Shown: in pieces, positions 24,492-33,482 of the stretch
Numbering within the stretch: the first letter of the stretch is position 1
Layout: each line of letters starts with the position of its first letter
NCBI GenBank assembly: GCA_030684355.1
Contig: JAUXTN010000082.1
Location: 1-49,954, forward strand
Origin: Pseudomonadota bacterium
Lineage (GTDB): Bacteria; Myxococcota_A; UBA796; SXON01
Direction of reading: 5' to 3'
DNA: 49,954 nt
Translations under genes and position numbers: made by a program
The notes under the pieces: generated by a model
Told to the model about the DNA's origin: nothing
The model's input: the letters and a program-made list of their open reading frames with translations, nothing else
Database searches by the model: none

Positions 24492-25004
24492 ATGTTCGCC
24501 TTCGCTTCGCTCGCGCTCGCGGCCCCGTGTCCCGCGCCGGTCCCGCTGCCGGACGCCGCGCTCTCTCCCGACGGCGCCGCCCACGTGCTCGCCCGGGACG
24601 CCACCACCGTGTGCTGGTGGATCGTCGACGACCGCGGCGACGCCCGCGTGGCCGCCCGCTGGGACCGCGCTCGGCGCGATCCCCTGGCCCTCACCGCGTT
24701 GCCGGACGGGCGGGTGGTCCTCGTGGTGTTCGAGCCGGCCGACGCGGCGCGCGGCACGGCCGATCGCTGGCGGCTCGTGGTGCGCGAAGAGGGGGGCGGT
24801 GACACGCGCGTGGGCGGCGTGCTCCCGGCCGCGCCCGTGCGCATGCTGGCGAACGACGAGGCGCCGCTCGTCGCGCTGGTCTGGGCCGACACGGCGCCCG
24901 TCCTGGTCATCGACGTGCCGACCGGGCGTCCCGTCGTGTCGGCGGAGGTGCCCGGTGTCGGTTGGCGCGGCGCTACGCCTTGGCGGTCCGATGCTCCGCG
25001 ATAG
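24492..25004 (+). CDS. Small exported protein of unknown function
   Basis: 170 residues from ATG 24492. The N-terminus (MFAFASLALAAPCPAP) looks like a short signal peptide without basic residues; ATG 24417 in the same frame would add 25 residues and hide it. The mature part is beta-rich with propeller-like phrases (AALSPDGAAHVLARD, TALPDGRVVLVVFEP), but only one or two blades fit in this length. It may be a divergent fragment of a PD40/propeller protein. Its 3' end overlaps the convergent PLP-enzyme gene by 32 bp. Compositional bias fits the surrounding DNA, so the frame is probably real but poorly constrained. Confidence 0.55.
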   Translation: MFAFASLALAAPCPAPVPLPDAALSPDGAAHVLARDATTVCWWIVDDRGDARVAARWDRARRDPLALTALPDGRVVLVVFEPADAARGTADRWRLVVREEGGGDTRVGGVLPAAPVRMLANDEAPLVALVWADTAPVLVIDVPTGRPVVSAEVPGVGWRGATPWRSDAPR

Positions 25005-26391
25005 CATCGATGACGGCGTCGATCTCGTAGCCGAAGCCCGCGCTGTTCGTGCCGACGCGGATGAGCCCGTCGGGGCTGCCGGGCACGAGCGGGCGGAAGT
25101 CGACGCGGATGCCCTGGCGGGCGAGCTCCTCGTTCAGCCGCGCGCCGTCGGGCATCACGAGGCACACGAACGCGGAGCGGCGCTCGGGGCTCCAGCCGCC
25201 GCGAACCTCCAGGCCGTGCTTCCGGGCCCGCTCGATGGCGCGGCCGACGAGCGAGGAGGTGACGCGGCGGGCGCGCCCGACGGCGTCGTGGAGCGAGCCG
25301 TCGGTGGAGGAGGCCAGGGAGGCGAGCTCGCCGAGGAGCATCGCCATGCCGGCGAGGGTGGGGGTGCCGGTCTGGAAGCGCGTGCCGTCGGTGCCGCGGC
25401 GAACCGCGCCCTTCTCGAACGCGAAGGGATCCGCGTGGTTCCACCAGCCGGTGCGTTTCGGCGTGAGCGTGCGGAGCCAACGCCGGGGCATGTAGAGGAA
25501 CGCGGCGCCCGCCGAGGAGCGGAGCTGCTTGTGGCCGCCCGCGGTGACCGCCACGTGGTCTCCGAGCGCGGCGGCCTCGATCGGCACGCTGCCGGCGGTC
25601 TGGTAGGCATCGAGGAGGAGGAGCGCGCCCGGGGCCTTCTCCCGCAGCGCCGCGGCGATGGCGGGGAGGTCCTGGAGCCAGCCCGACTCGAAGAGCGCGT
25701 GCGAGATCGACAGCACCTTCGTGTCGGGGGTGATGGCGTCGACGAGGCGCGCGGTGGGGACGGATCCGTCGGCGTCGAGCGGGACCTCCCTGAGCGTGCC
25801 GCCGGTGTTCTGGGCCCACTGGTGGTGGACGTAGTGCCCGGTGGTGAAGTGGCCCGCGGTGTACACGAGGGTGCCGCCGTCGAAGCCCTCGAGGACCGCG
25901 GACAGGGCCTCGGAGACGTTGGGGAACCAGGTGGTGTCCCCCTCGCTGAGCGTGCCGCCGACGAGCTGGGCGCAGCGCTCCCGGAACTGGTCCATCACCG
26001 CGGGCCAGACGCCGTCGTCCCACACGCCGATGCCGGAGCGCTCGAGCTGGGCGAGCTGGTCCATCACGGCGGCGGGCCCGGCCACAGAGGGGATGCCCAT
26101 CGAGTGCGAGCACGCGTAGATGCCGATGTCGAGGCCGGGGTGGAGGGCGCGGTAGGCGAGGTCGCTCGCGGAGATCCCGAGCTCCGCGGCGTGCGCCAGG
26201 CGGAGCTGCCCGGGGGTGGGGCCCGCGGCGTCGAAGAGATCCTCGAGGATGTACGGCTTGGCGGCCGCGACGGTGGCCGCGATCTCCGCGGGTGTCGTGG
26301 CCAGGAGCAGCCGGTCCAGGAGCGGCACCGACGGGCGGCGCGCCCGCGCGAGGGCGATTTGTGCATCGGCGATTCGCCGGCCGGTGTTCAT
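24973..26391 (-). CDS. Kynureninase-like, fold-type I PLP-dependent enzyme
   Basis: 472 residues. From about residue 85 it follows the kynureninase pattern: IYACSHSMGIPS (compare YLCGNSLGLxP), GVWDDGVWPAV, LLLLDAYQTAGSVPIEA (Asp contacting the PLP ring nitrogen) and GGHKQLRSSAGAAFLYM (candidate Schiff-base Lys). RFQTGTPTLAGMAML near 350 fits the C-terminal PLP-phosphate contact. The first about 85 residues are an extra helical extension not expected in kynureninase. No other tryptophan-catabolism gene is nearby, so the substrate may differ; a related aminotransferase-V activity such as a cysteine-desulfurase-like one is possible. ATG 26391 has GGAG five to six bases upstream. Divergent from a small membrane-protein gene. 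Confidence 0.75.
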   Translation of the reverse strand: MNTGRRIADAQIALARARRPSVPLLDRLLLATTPAEIAATVAAAKPYILEDLFDAAGPTPGQLRLAHAAELGISASDLAYRALHPGLDIGIYACSHSMGIPSVAGPAAVMDQLAQLERSGIGVWDDGVWPAVMDQFRERCAQLVGGTLSEGDTTWFPNVSEALSAVLEGFDGGTLVYTAGHFTTGHYVHHQWAQNTGGTLREVPLDADGSVPTARLVDAITPDTKVLSISHALFESGWLQDLPAIAAALREKAPGALLLLDAYQTAGSVPIEAAALGDHVAVTAGGHKQLRSSAGAAFLYMPRRWLRTLTPKRTGWWNHADPFAFEKGAVRRGTDGTRFQTGTPTLAGMAMLLGELASLASSTDGSLHDAVGRARRVTSSLVGRAIERARKHGLEVRGGWSPERRSAFVCLVMPDGARLNEELARQGIRVDFRPLVPGSPDGLIRVGTNSAGFGYEIDAVIDAIAEHRTAKA

Positions 26392-26402
26392 GCTTTCTCC
26401 AG

Positions 26403-26434
26403 TTCCGTAAGTTCTATTCACGTTTTTCACGGAA
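26403..26434. promoter_or_regulatory. AT-richer divergent control region with inverted and direct repeats
   Basis: The 53-bp gap between the PLP enzyme and the membrane protein is much less GC-rich than its surroundings. TTCCGT (26403-26408) and ACGGAA (26429-26434) form an inverted repeat, and TTCACG occurs twice (26417-26422, 26426-26431) three bases apart. This is a plausible shared operator and promoter for both genes, but no clean -35/-10 pair can be assigned. Confidence 0.4.
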
Positions 26435-26444
26435 GGTAGCTTTG

Positions 26445-26996
26445 ATGTCCCCTCCGAGGTCCCAGAGACCGACCGGCCTCGCCCCTCGTTCCCCCCGTCG
26501 GGTCGGTGGGCCGCTTCCGCCAGCGCAGCGGAGGAGCGCCGATGCGATCGTCCTCGCGATCTATCTCGCCGCGTTCGCCATCCCGGGCGTCGGGTCGACG
26601 CTGGTGTGGATCGGTGCGGCGTCCTGGTCGGGTGACCGCGGCCTCGCCCGACACCTCGTGCGACACCTCGTCCGCGCCCTCCGCATCCAGGCCGCGTGCC
26701 TCGCTGGGATGTTCCTCGTGCAGGCGGGCGTCGTCGCGGTGCTCTGGGCCGGCTTTCCGTGGGTGGGCCCCCCGGGCCTGCGCTTGTCGCTGGAGCTCGC
26801 CGGGCTGCACCTGACCGCCGGGCTCTTCCTCACGATGGGTCTCCTGGGCCCCATCCTCGCGCTCGCGGAGACCCGCCGGGGCGACGGGCCGCGCACGCCG
26901 CTCCCCGCTGCCTCGCGGCGCACCCCCCCAACGTCGTCGCCCGGCACCCCGACACGGCCCCCTGCGGTGGCACGTCGGATGGCGGCGGCAGGTTAG
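26445..26996 (+). CDS. Small integral membrane protein of unknown function
   Basis: 183 residues. A basic, Pro/Arg-rich N-terminus is followed by three hydrophobic segments: about 35-60 (AIVLAIYLAAFAIPGVGSTLVWIGAASW), 77-100 (LAGMFLVQAGVVAVLWAGF) and 115-142 (HLTAGLFLTMGLLGPILAL). The topology recalls DUF4870/Tic20-type proteins but I cannot name the family with confidence. The C-terminus is Pro/Thr-rich. ATG 26445 sits at the end of the AT-richer control region, with AGG about 9 bases upstream. The glycosyltransferase gene follows 23 bp after the stop, so the three may form an operon. Confidence 0.6.
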   Translation: MSPPRSQRPTGLAPRSPRRVGGPLPPAQRRSADAIVLAIYLAAFAIPGVGSTLVWIGAASWSGDRGLARHLVRHLVRALRIQAACLAGMFLVQAGVVAVLWAGFPWVGPPGLRLSLELAGLHLTAGLFLTMGLLGPILALAETRRGDGPRTPLPAASRRTPPTSSPGTPTRPPAVARRMAAAG

Positions 26997-27019
26997 GGGA
27001 GGGCCGTTCCCGGGCCGGC

Positions 27020-28237
27020 GTGAAGATCCGCACCTTCAGCTACTTCTACCCGCCGTGCGTCGGCGGGGGCGAGGTCATCCTCCAGCACCAGGCCGAGGAG
27101 CTTGCGCGGCGCGGTCACGACGTGCACGTGCACACCACCACGTACACGAACCTCAACCTGGCCGAGCAGACCGCCGCCGGCACGACGGTGGAGGGCGGGG
27201 TCACCGTGCACCGGCATGCGTCGTTCGCGCTGCCCTTCAAGAACCCGTTCGAGCAGGACGCCGTCACCCCCGGCTTCCTGCGGGACGTCGTGGCGGACGC
27301 CGATCTCCTCGTGTGCATGGGCTTCCCGTCGCTGCACCTCGACGCGCTGGTCGCCCGCTCGCGGCTCACGGGGACCCCCCTGGTCGTCCAGAACTACGTC
27401 ACCGCCGCGTTCCTCGACGAGATCCTGGCGGGGGAGGGGGGGCTCAACAAGCGCGTGCGGTCGGCGTATTGGCGGCACTGGACGAGGCCGGCGCTCCGGC
27501 GCGCGCGGATGGTCATCGCCGACTCGCCGGGCGCGGGCGCCGCCCTGAAGGAGCGGCTCGGGCTCGACAACGTGCGCGTCCACATCGGCATGGCGGTCGA
27601 CCCCGGCGAGTTCGAAAGCGTCACCGACGCCGCGCGCACGGCCATCCGCGCCCGCCTCCGGCTCGGTGGCGACCGCATCGTCCTCGCGCCGTCGCGCCTC
27701 TCCCGCCAGAAGGGCGCCGACCTCATGGTGCGTGCCATGGCGCCGCTCCTCGCCGAGCCTGGGTGGCGGCTGGTGATCCCGGGCGCGGTGAACGAGCCGG
27801 AGTTCGCCGCGGAGGTCCGCGCCCTCGCCGCGCCGCTCGGGCGCCGCGTGGTGTTCGGGCCGGTCTCGCGCCCCGAGCTCGTGGCGCTCTTCCAGGAGGC
27901 GGACATCGTCTGCCTGCCGTCCCGCGGGGAGACCGTCGGCGGCGTGGTCTTCGAGGGCATGTACAGCGGCGCGCTCGCCATCGTGAGCGACGCCGTGGAG
28001 GCCGCCCGCGAGGACTACCTCTGCCACGAGCGCAACGGCCTCCTCGTGCCCGCCGAGGACGTCGACGCCCTCCGGGCGGCCATCGCCCGCGGGATGCGCG
28101 AGGAGCTCGCCCCCGTGCGCGCCGCGGGCCGCCGCATGGTGGAGATGCGGTTCACGTGGACCAAGAGCGTGGACCGCCTCTGGGCGCTCTACGAGGAGGC
28201 CCTCCGGGGCGGGAAGGAGCCCCACCGTGCGAGCTAG
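27020..28237 (+). CDS. GT4-type glycosyltransferase (GT-B fold)
   Basis: 405 residues. The N-terminus has the GT4 start YFYPPCVGGGEVILQHQAEELARRGHDVHVHT (GG loop and first helix). The C-terminal half has ADIVCLPSRGETVGGVVFEGMYSGALAIVSD, the EX7E-type donor-binding motif, and APSRLSRQKGADLMVRAM as the linker to the second Rossmann domain. It would transfer a sugar from a nucleotide donor onto a lipid- or polymer-linked acceptor at the cytoplasmic face. GTG 27020 is the only sensible start before the conserved VKIRTFSYF strand. The next glycosyltransferase overlaps its end by 11 bp, so both probably act in one glycan pathway. Sugar and acceptor unknown. Confidence 0.88.
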   Translation: MKIRTFSYFYPPCVGGGEVILQHQAEELARRGHDVHVHTTTYTNLNLAEQTAAGTTVEGGVTVHRHASFALPFKNPFEQDAVTPGFLRDVVADADLLVCMGFPSLHLDALVARSRLTGTPLVVQNYVTAAFLDEILAGEGGLNKRVRSAYWRHWTRPALRRARMVIADSPGAGAALKERLGLDNVRVHIGMAVDPGEFESVTDAARTAIRARLRLGGDRIVLAPSRLSRQKGADLMVRAMAPLLAEPGWRLVIPGAVNEPEFAAEVRALAAPLGRRVVFGPVSRPELVALFQEADIVCLPSRGETVGGVVFEGMYSGALAIVSDAVEAAREDYLCHERNGLLVPAEDVDALRAAIARGMREELAPVRAAGRRMVEMRFTWTKSVDRLWALYEEALRGGKEPHRAS

Positions 28238-29138
28238 CCCCGGCGTTCCCGAGCTGTCGGTCATCATCCCCACGCTCAACCGCGGCCGGCTGTTCCACGA
28301 CAGCGTGCGCCAGGTGCTCGGCCAGCGCTTCCCCGACTTCGACCTCTGGCTCGTCGACCAATCGGACCCCGATCAGCGCGCCGCCAACGAGGCCCTGGTG
28401 GCCGAGCTCGGCGATCCGCGCGTCCACTACCTGCACCTCGCGGTGAAGGGGCTCCCGAACGCCCGCAACGAGGGCCTCGCGCGCGCGCGGGGCCGCATCG
28501 TGCTCTTCCTCGACGACGACGTGATCCTGCTCGACGACCGCTTCCTCGACGCCCATGTGCGCCCCTACGAGGACCCCGCCGTCGGCGGCGTCACCGGGCG
28601 CATCGTGGAGCGGAGCGTGCGGCCGAACGCGAAGGAGACGGCCGCCCACATCTCGGCGGGCGGGCGGACGATCACGAACATGTGGGGCACCGAGCGCCGG
28701 CCGATCGAGAGCTGCAAGGGCGCGAACATGAGCTACCGGCGCGCGGCGATCGACGAGGTCGGCGGCTTCGACCGCCGCTACACCGGCACCGCGCTCCTGG
28801 AGGACACGGACTTCTCCTACCGCATCCGCGCCGCCGGCTGGACCCTCCTGTACGAGCCCGCGTGCGAGCTCGTCCACCTCTCCGCGCCCTCGGGCGGCGT
28901 GCGCGTCGAGGACGCCCTTCGCGGCGAGACCTGGCGCTTCCGCAACACCGCCTACTTCGTGCTCAAGCACCGCGGCCGCCGCGCCTTCCCGCGCTTCCTC
29001 TCGACGTTCGGGGCCATCGCCGCCGCGCGGGCCGCCCGGTGGCGCGATCCCGGCGTGGTGACCACGCTCGCGGGCGCGATCCGCGCGGGGGTCGAAGACT
29101 GGCGCAAGGGTCCGGACCAGGCGCTGCCGAGCGTGTAG
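28227..29138 (+). CDS. GT2-family glycosyltransferase
   Basis: 303 residues. The GT-A fold is clear: LSVIIPTLNRGRLF at the start, GLPNARNEGLARARGRIVLFLDDDVIL (metal-binding DDD) near 75-100, and GGFDRRYTGTALLEDTDFSYRIRAAGW with the ED catalytic-base motif near 180-205. No membrane helix, so it works on cytoplasmic substrate. GTG 28227 starts inside the last codons of the GT4 gene. Together the two look like a short glycan-assembly pair, possibly for exopolysaccharide, O-antigen or glycoprotein. The UXS-like and amine-oxidase-like genes at 41-44 kb could supply or modify sugars but are distant. Confidence 0.88.
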   Translation: MRASPGVPELSVIIPTLNRGRLFHDSVRQVLGQRFPDFDLWLVDQSDPDQRAANEALVAELGDPRVHYLHLAVKGLPNARNEGLARARGRIVLFLDDDVILLDDRFLDAHVRPYEDPAVGGVTGRIVERSVRPNAKETAAHISAGGRTITNMWGTERRPIESCKGANMSYRRAAIDEVGGFDRRYTGTALLEDTDFSYRIRAAGWTLLYEPACELVHLSAPSGGVRVEDALRGETWRFRNTAYFVLKHRGRRAFPRFLSTFGAIAAARAARWRDPGVVTTLAGAIRAGVEDWRKGPDQALPSV

Positions 29139-29139
29139 C

Positions 29140-29174
29140 GGCGCCCGGGAGCAGGGGCCGGCCGTTCCCGCGCC
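29140..29174 (+). terminator. Possible terminator after the GT2 gene
   Basis: GGCGC (29140-29144) and GCGCC (29170-29174), extended by GGGA and TCCC inside a bulged stem, can fold just after the stop codon. TTTCC follows. The loop is large and the T-run short, so this is a modest candidate. Confidence 0.35.
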
Positions 29175-29214
29175 TTTCCTGGAACCCGCTACGTTGCGAG
29201 CGGTCGGAGCCCGG

Positions 29215-29940
29215 ATGCTGCTGCTCCTCGTCGCCCTCGCGCACGCCGAGACCATCGGCGCCGCCTTCCCGCCCCCCGCCGGCGCCACCCGCGTGGAGGC
29301 CGACGCCTACGGCGACTGGCTGCGCGCACGCCCGCTCTACCCCGACGGGCGCCCGGTCAAGAGCTACGCCGGGGACGTGATCCCCATCGGCGCCGCCCGG
29401 GTCGTCGACCTGCCGATCGGCACGCGCGACCTCCAGCAGTGCGCCGACTCCGCGCTGCGCCTGCGCGCCACGTGGCTGCGGGCGACGGGCGCGACCCCCG
29501 CCTTCCACTACACCTCCGGCTACCTCTCGAGCTGGGCGGCCTGGGCCGCGGGGACCCGCCCGAAGGTCTCCGGCAGCAAGGTGACGTCGGTGTCGGGCGC
29601 GGCCGCGCCGAGCGCGTCGGACCCGACGTTCGAGGCCTGGCTGATGGACCTGTTCATGTACGCCGGCACCCGCAGCCTGCCGCTCGACACCGTCGCGGTG
29701 ACGACGCCCCGTCCGGGCGACATCGTGGTCCAGCCGGGCTCGCCGGGGCACGCCGTGGTGCTCCTGGACGTGGCGACGGACGGCGCGCGCACGTGGGTCC
29801 TCGTCGGGCAGGGCTACATGCCGGCGATGGACTTCCACGTCGTGGCCGGGCCCGCCGAGGGGTGGTTCCCGGTCGAGGGCGAGACCCTGCCGACCGCGCC
29901 CCTCGCCGTCCCGTGGAGCGGGCTCCGGCGCTGGAAGTAG
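29215..29940 (+). CDS. DUF4846-family exported protein
   Basis: 241 residues. ATG 29215 (GGAG five to six bases upstream) opens a signal peptide (MLLLLVALAHA). The mature part has the DUF4846 landmarks: RDLQQCADSALRLRATWL, FHYTSGYLSSWAAWAAG, and the C-terminal PRPGDIVVQPGSPGHAVVLLD and GQGYMPAMDFHV segments. The family is of unknown function; the Gly/His-rich PGSPGHAV loop suggests a cupin- or hydrolase-like active site, but this is inference. It is convergent with the next gene across 21 bp. Confidence 0.78.
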   Translation: MLLLLVALAHAETIGAAFPPPAGATRVEADAYGDWLRARPLYPDGRPVKSYAGDVIPIGAARVVDLPIGTRDLQQCADSALRLRATWLRATGATPAFHYTSGYLSSWAAWAAGTRPKVSGSKVTSVSGAAAPSASDPTFEAWLMDLFMYAGTRSLPLDTVAVTTPRPGDIVVQPGSPGHAVVLLDVATDGARTWVLVGQGYMPAMDFHVVAGPAEGWFPVEGETLPTAPLAVPWSGLRRWK

Positions 29941-29961
29941 GCGCCCGGCCCGACCGCGCCG

Positions 29962-30399
29962 CTACGACGCGTGCTTCTGGAGGAGCCCGGCGAGCCGCGG
30001 CATCGCCTCCACGACGTGCTTCTGCGCCTGGGGGCGGAGCTTGTCGTAGGTGTTGCGGATGGGGCCCGAGGCGTTCCGGGCGCGGCCGTCCGTGATGGAC
30101 AGCAGCGCGTCCGCCACCTGGGTGCCGTTCTTCACGAAGTAGCTGCGGGGGTCGGCCTTCTGGGCCAGGCAGTCGAGCCAGAAGGGGTCGATCTTCTTCG
30201 CGAAGTCGTCGAGGAGGTGGTTCAGCGTACCGCCGACGAACCCGGGCTTCACCTTCTGGACCATCGCGAACGCGGTCTTGATGGCCATGCCGGAGAGGCC
30301 GCCCTTGTCGGAGACCTCGGCCTCGATGACGGACACGCCGTCGTCGACCACCTTCTTGCGCTTCGCGGGCTCGGCCAGCACGTCGGAGAGACTCGGCAT
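29962..30399 (-). CDS. Small conserved soluble protein (DUF6918-like)
   Basis: 145 residues, helical, no signal peptide. It opens with SLSDVLAEPAKRKKVVDDGVSVIEAEVSDKGGLSGMAIKTAF and then VKPGFVGGTLNHLLDDFAKKIDPFW, a pattern I associate from memory with DUF6918-type proteins; the rest is a Lys/Arg-rich helical tail. Function unknown. ATG 30399 is preceded by GGTGATGGA. It lies 44 bp downstream of the HEAT lipoprotein stop on the same strand, so the two are probably co-transcribed. Confidence 0.65.
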   Translation of the reverse strand: MPSLSDVLAEPAKRKKVVDDGVSVIEAEVSDKGGLSGMAIKTAFAMVQKVKPGFVGGTLNHLLDDFAKKIDPFWLDCLAQKADPRSYFVKNGTQVADALLSITDGRARNASGPIRNTYDKLRPQAQKHVVEAMPRLAGLLQKHAS

Positions 30400-30443
30400 T
30401 CCATCACCTCGGGCGGATCAGAAGTCGCGGATCGGGATCGTCG

Positions 30444-31553
30444 CTAGAAGACGACCTCGTTGCTGGCCGCGCCCCCGGCGCCGCCGGTACCACCGCAGCT
30501 CGGCACGCCGGCCTTGCCTCCGAGGTCACGGAAGAAGGCGCCGACGTAAGCGCGACCGGCGCACGTATAACCACCAGCCTGGCGCACCGCGGTCTGCACG
30601 CAGTCGTAGCTGCGCTCGAAGTCCCGGTCGTTCTGGGCGCGGAGGATGTCGTCGCCCTCGCCCGGCGCGGCGTCCTTCACGTAGGTCTTGACCCACCACG
30701 GGATGGTGTCGCAGAGCACCTTGGCGGCCTCGGGTGCCGCGGTGGAGGCGAGCGTCTTCAGGAGCGCCGCGCGCACCTCGGGGGCGTCCTCCTGGGTCGT
30801 CGCGCGGCGGCGCAGGCAGTCGAGCTGCTCGGGGTCCCGCGTGGCGCGCATCGTGTCCAGCGCGGCGAGGCGCACCGCGGGGGCGGCGTCCTCCAGGAGC
30901 GCGGCGCAGGCGACGGTGTCGAAGTCCGCCACCTTCAGCGAGTGGTAGGTCGCGAGCGCGGCGGCGCGGACCCCGGGGTCCTGGTCCTTGGAGGTGGCGT
31001 CCCGCAGGGCGCCCTCGGCAGCGGCCTGGCCGAGGAGCGCGCTAGCGGCGGCGGCGCGGACCGTCGCGTCGGGGTCGGACGCGAGCCAACCCTGCACCTG
31101 GGCGAGCTCCGCGGGGTCCTTGCTGTTGCGGAACACCGTCATCGCGGCGGCGCGCACGGTGGGATCGGCGTCGCTCGCGGCGGCGGTGACGATGCGCGCG
31201 CGGGCCACGGGGATCTTCAAGAGCGCGGTGACGAGCGCGGGCCGCTCCGGTTGCGCGGCGTCATCGAGCAGGGTGCCGACGCAGCCGGTCTTCTCGGCGT
31301 CGGTCGCCTTGGCGAGCCCGGAGAGGATCGAAGGATCCCACCGCCCGTCGTACTGGAGCCGCTCGCAGAGGCAGGAGGAGTCGTACGCGTAGTCCTTGAG
31401 CTTCTCGGCCGCGGACTCGCGCGTGGGGGCGTCCTTCATGCGGAGGCCCGCACACAGCGCCGGGGTGTCGGCGCTGGCGTGGGCCTTGTCGAGGTCGCGC
31501 ACGCTGACGAAGGCGGGTTCCGAGTCGACACAGGCGAGCAGGAGGAAGAGCAC
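30444..31553 (-). CDS. HEAT-repeat lipoprotein
   Basis: 369 residues. The N-terminus VLFLLLAC is a minimal lipoprotein signal with lipobox LLAC (Cys8). Residues about 50-285 are HEAT/PBS-lyase-type repeats: the phrase DADPTVRAAAMTVFRN recurs as DPDATVRAAAASALLG, DQDPGVRAAALATYHS and DAAPAVRLAALDTMRA. The C-terminal 60 residues hold several cysteines (CVQTAVRQAGGYTC, PSCGG) that could pair in the periplasm. The expected role is an envelope scaffold. Start GTG 31553 is set by the lipoprotein signal, although no upstream Shine-Dalgarno is clear. Confidence 0.8.
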   Translation of the reverse strand: MLFLLLACVDSEPAFVSVRDLDKAHASADTPALCAGLRMKDAPTRESAAEKLKDYAYDSSCLCERLQYDGRWDPSILSGLAKATDAEKTGCVGTLLDDAAQPERPALVTALLKIPVARARIVTAAASDADPTVRAAAMTVFRNSKDPAELAQVQGWLASDPDATVRAAAASALLGQAAAEGALRDATSKDQDPGVRAAALATYHSLKVADFDTVACAALLEDAAPAVRLAALDTMRATRDPEQLDCLRRRATTQEDAPEVRAALLKTLASTAAPEAAKVLCDTIPWWVKTYVKDAAPGEGDDILRAQNDRDFERSYDCVQTAVRQAGGYTCAGRAYVGAFFRDLGGKAGVPSCGGTGGAGGAASNEVVF

Positions 31554-31615
31554 GGGCAGGACTCCGCGAGGCGCGGGAACGTACCGCGGACGGCTGTCCT
31601 TGAGCTGGGAAATTG

Positions 31616-31637
31616 CGCTCCCGGCCGCTCGGGAGCG
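31616..31637 (-). terminator. Intrinsic terminator-like hairpin after the nfu-like gene
   Basis: An 8-bp stem (CGCTCCCG pairing with CGGGAGCG) with a 6-base loop begins 3 bp after the stop of the Fe-S scaffold gene on the minus strand. It is followed on that strand by GCAATTTCCC, a short T-rich tract. The best terminator candidate in the window. Confidence 0.6.
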
Positions 31638-31640
31638 GGC

Positions 31641-32219
31641 CTAGAACTCGACCTGACGCACGCCGCGGACCTCGGGCACCTCTTCGAGCAGCATCCGCTC
31701 GACGCCCTGGGCGAGGGTGACGGTGCTCGACGGGCAGGAGTTGCAGCTCCCGATGAGCTTCAGCAGCACGATCCCGTCCTCCATGCCCCGGTAGATGATG
31801 TCGCCGCCGTCCTGCGCGACCGCGGGGCGGATGAACTCGTCGAGGATGGAGACGACCTTCCGCTCGACCGGATCGCTGTACTGCCCGAGGTCGAGCTCCG
31901 TCTCGGGAACGGCCATGTCGCCGGACTCGAGGAAGTCGCGGATGGCGGCCTTCACCTGCGGCACCAGCTCGGGCCACGTGAGCAGGGGGTCCTTGTTGAC
32001 GGTGACGAAGCGCGGCGCGATCAGCACCGACGTGACGCCAGCGAGGTCGAACAGGCGGCGGGCGAGCGGGGCGTCGGAGGCCTGCCCGGCGGTGCGGTAC
32101 TCGAACGTTCCGCTGGGGACGAGGGTCTCCTGCAGCTTGAACATGAGGGCGTCGGGGTTCGGCGTCGGCAGGGTGTCGACCACGGCCGGCGTGGTGTCGC
32201 TGTGCAGCGAGGTATCCAT
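31641..32219 (-). CDS. Nfu/NifU-type Fe-S cluster scaffold protein
   Basis: 192 residues. The N-terminal half matches the Nfu1 N domain (TPNPDALMFKLQETLVPSGTFEY, LARRLFDLAGVTSVLIAPRFVTVNKD). The C-terminal half is the NifU C domain: DEFIRPAVAQDGGDIIYRGMEDGIVLLKLIGSCNSCPSS, where the CxxC pair holds a 4Fe-4S cluster between two monomers for transfer to client enzymes. This architecture is that of mitochondrial NFU1 and some bacterial Nfu proteins. ATG 32219 has GGAG about 9 bases upstream; GTG 32252 is possible but would add a non-conserved extension. Divergent from the acyl-CoA dehydrogenase gene. Confidence 0.9.
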   Translation of the reverse strand: MDTSLHSDTTPAVVDTLPTPNPDALMFKLQETLVPSGTFEYRTAGQASDAPLARRLFDLAGVTSVLIAPRFVTVNKDPLLTWPELVPQVKAAIRDFLESGDMAVPETELDLGQYSDPVERKVVSILDEFIRPAVAQDGGDIIYRGMEDGIVLLKLIGSCNSCPSSTVTLAQGVERMLLEEVPEVRGVRQVEF

Positions 32220-32320
32220 GATGGCGGGCTCCAAGGTGCGTCTGGTAATCACGCTCGTTGGTCTCGGCAGGGTTACGTGGGGGACCCCTCAGAAAGAACC
32301 CCAGCGTACCCGGAGACACG

Positions 32321-33475
<1,155 letters not shown>

Positions 33476-33482
33476 GTCCCTG

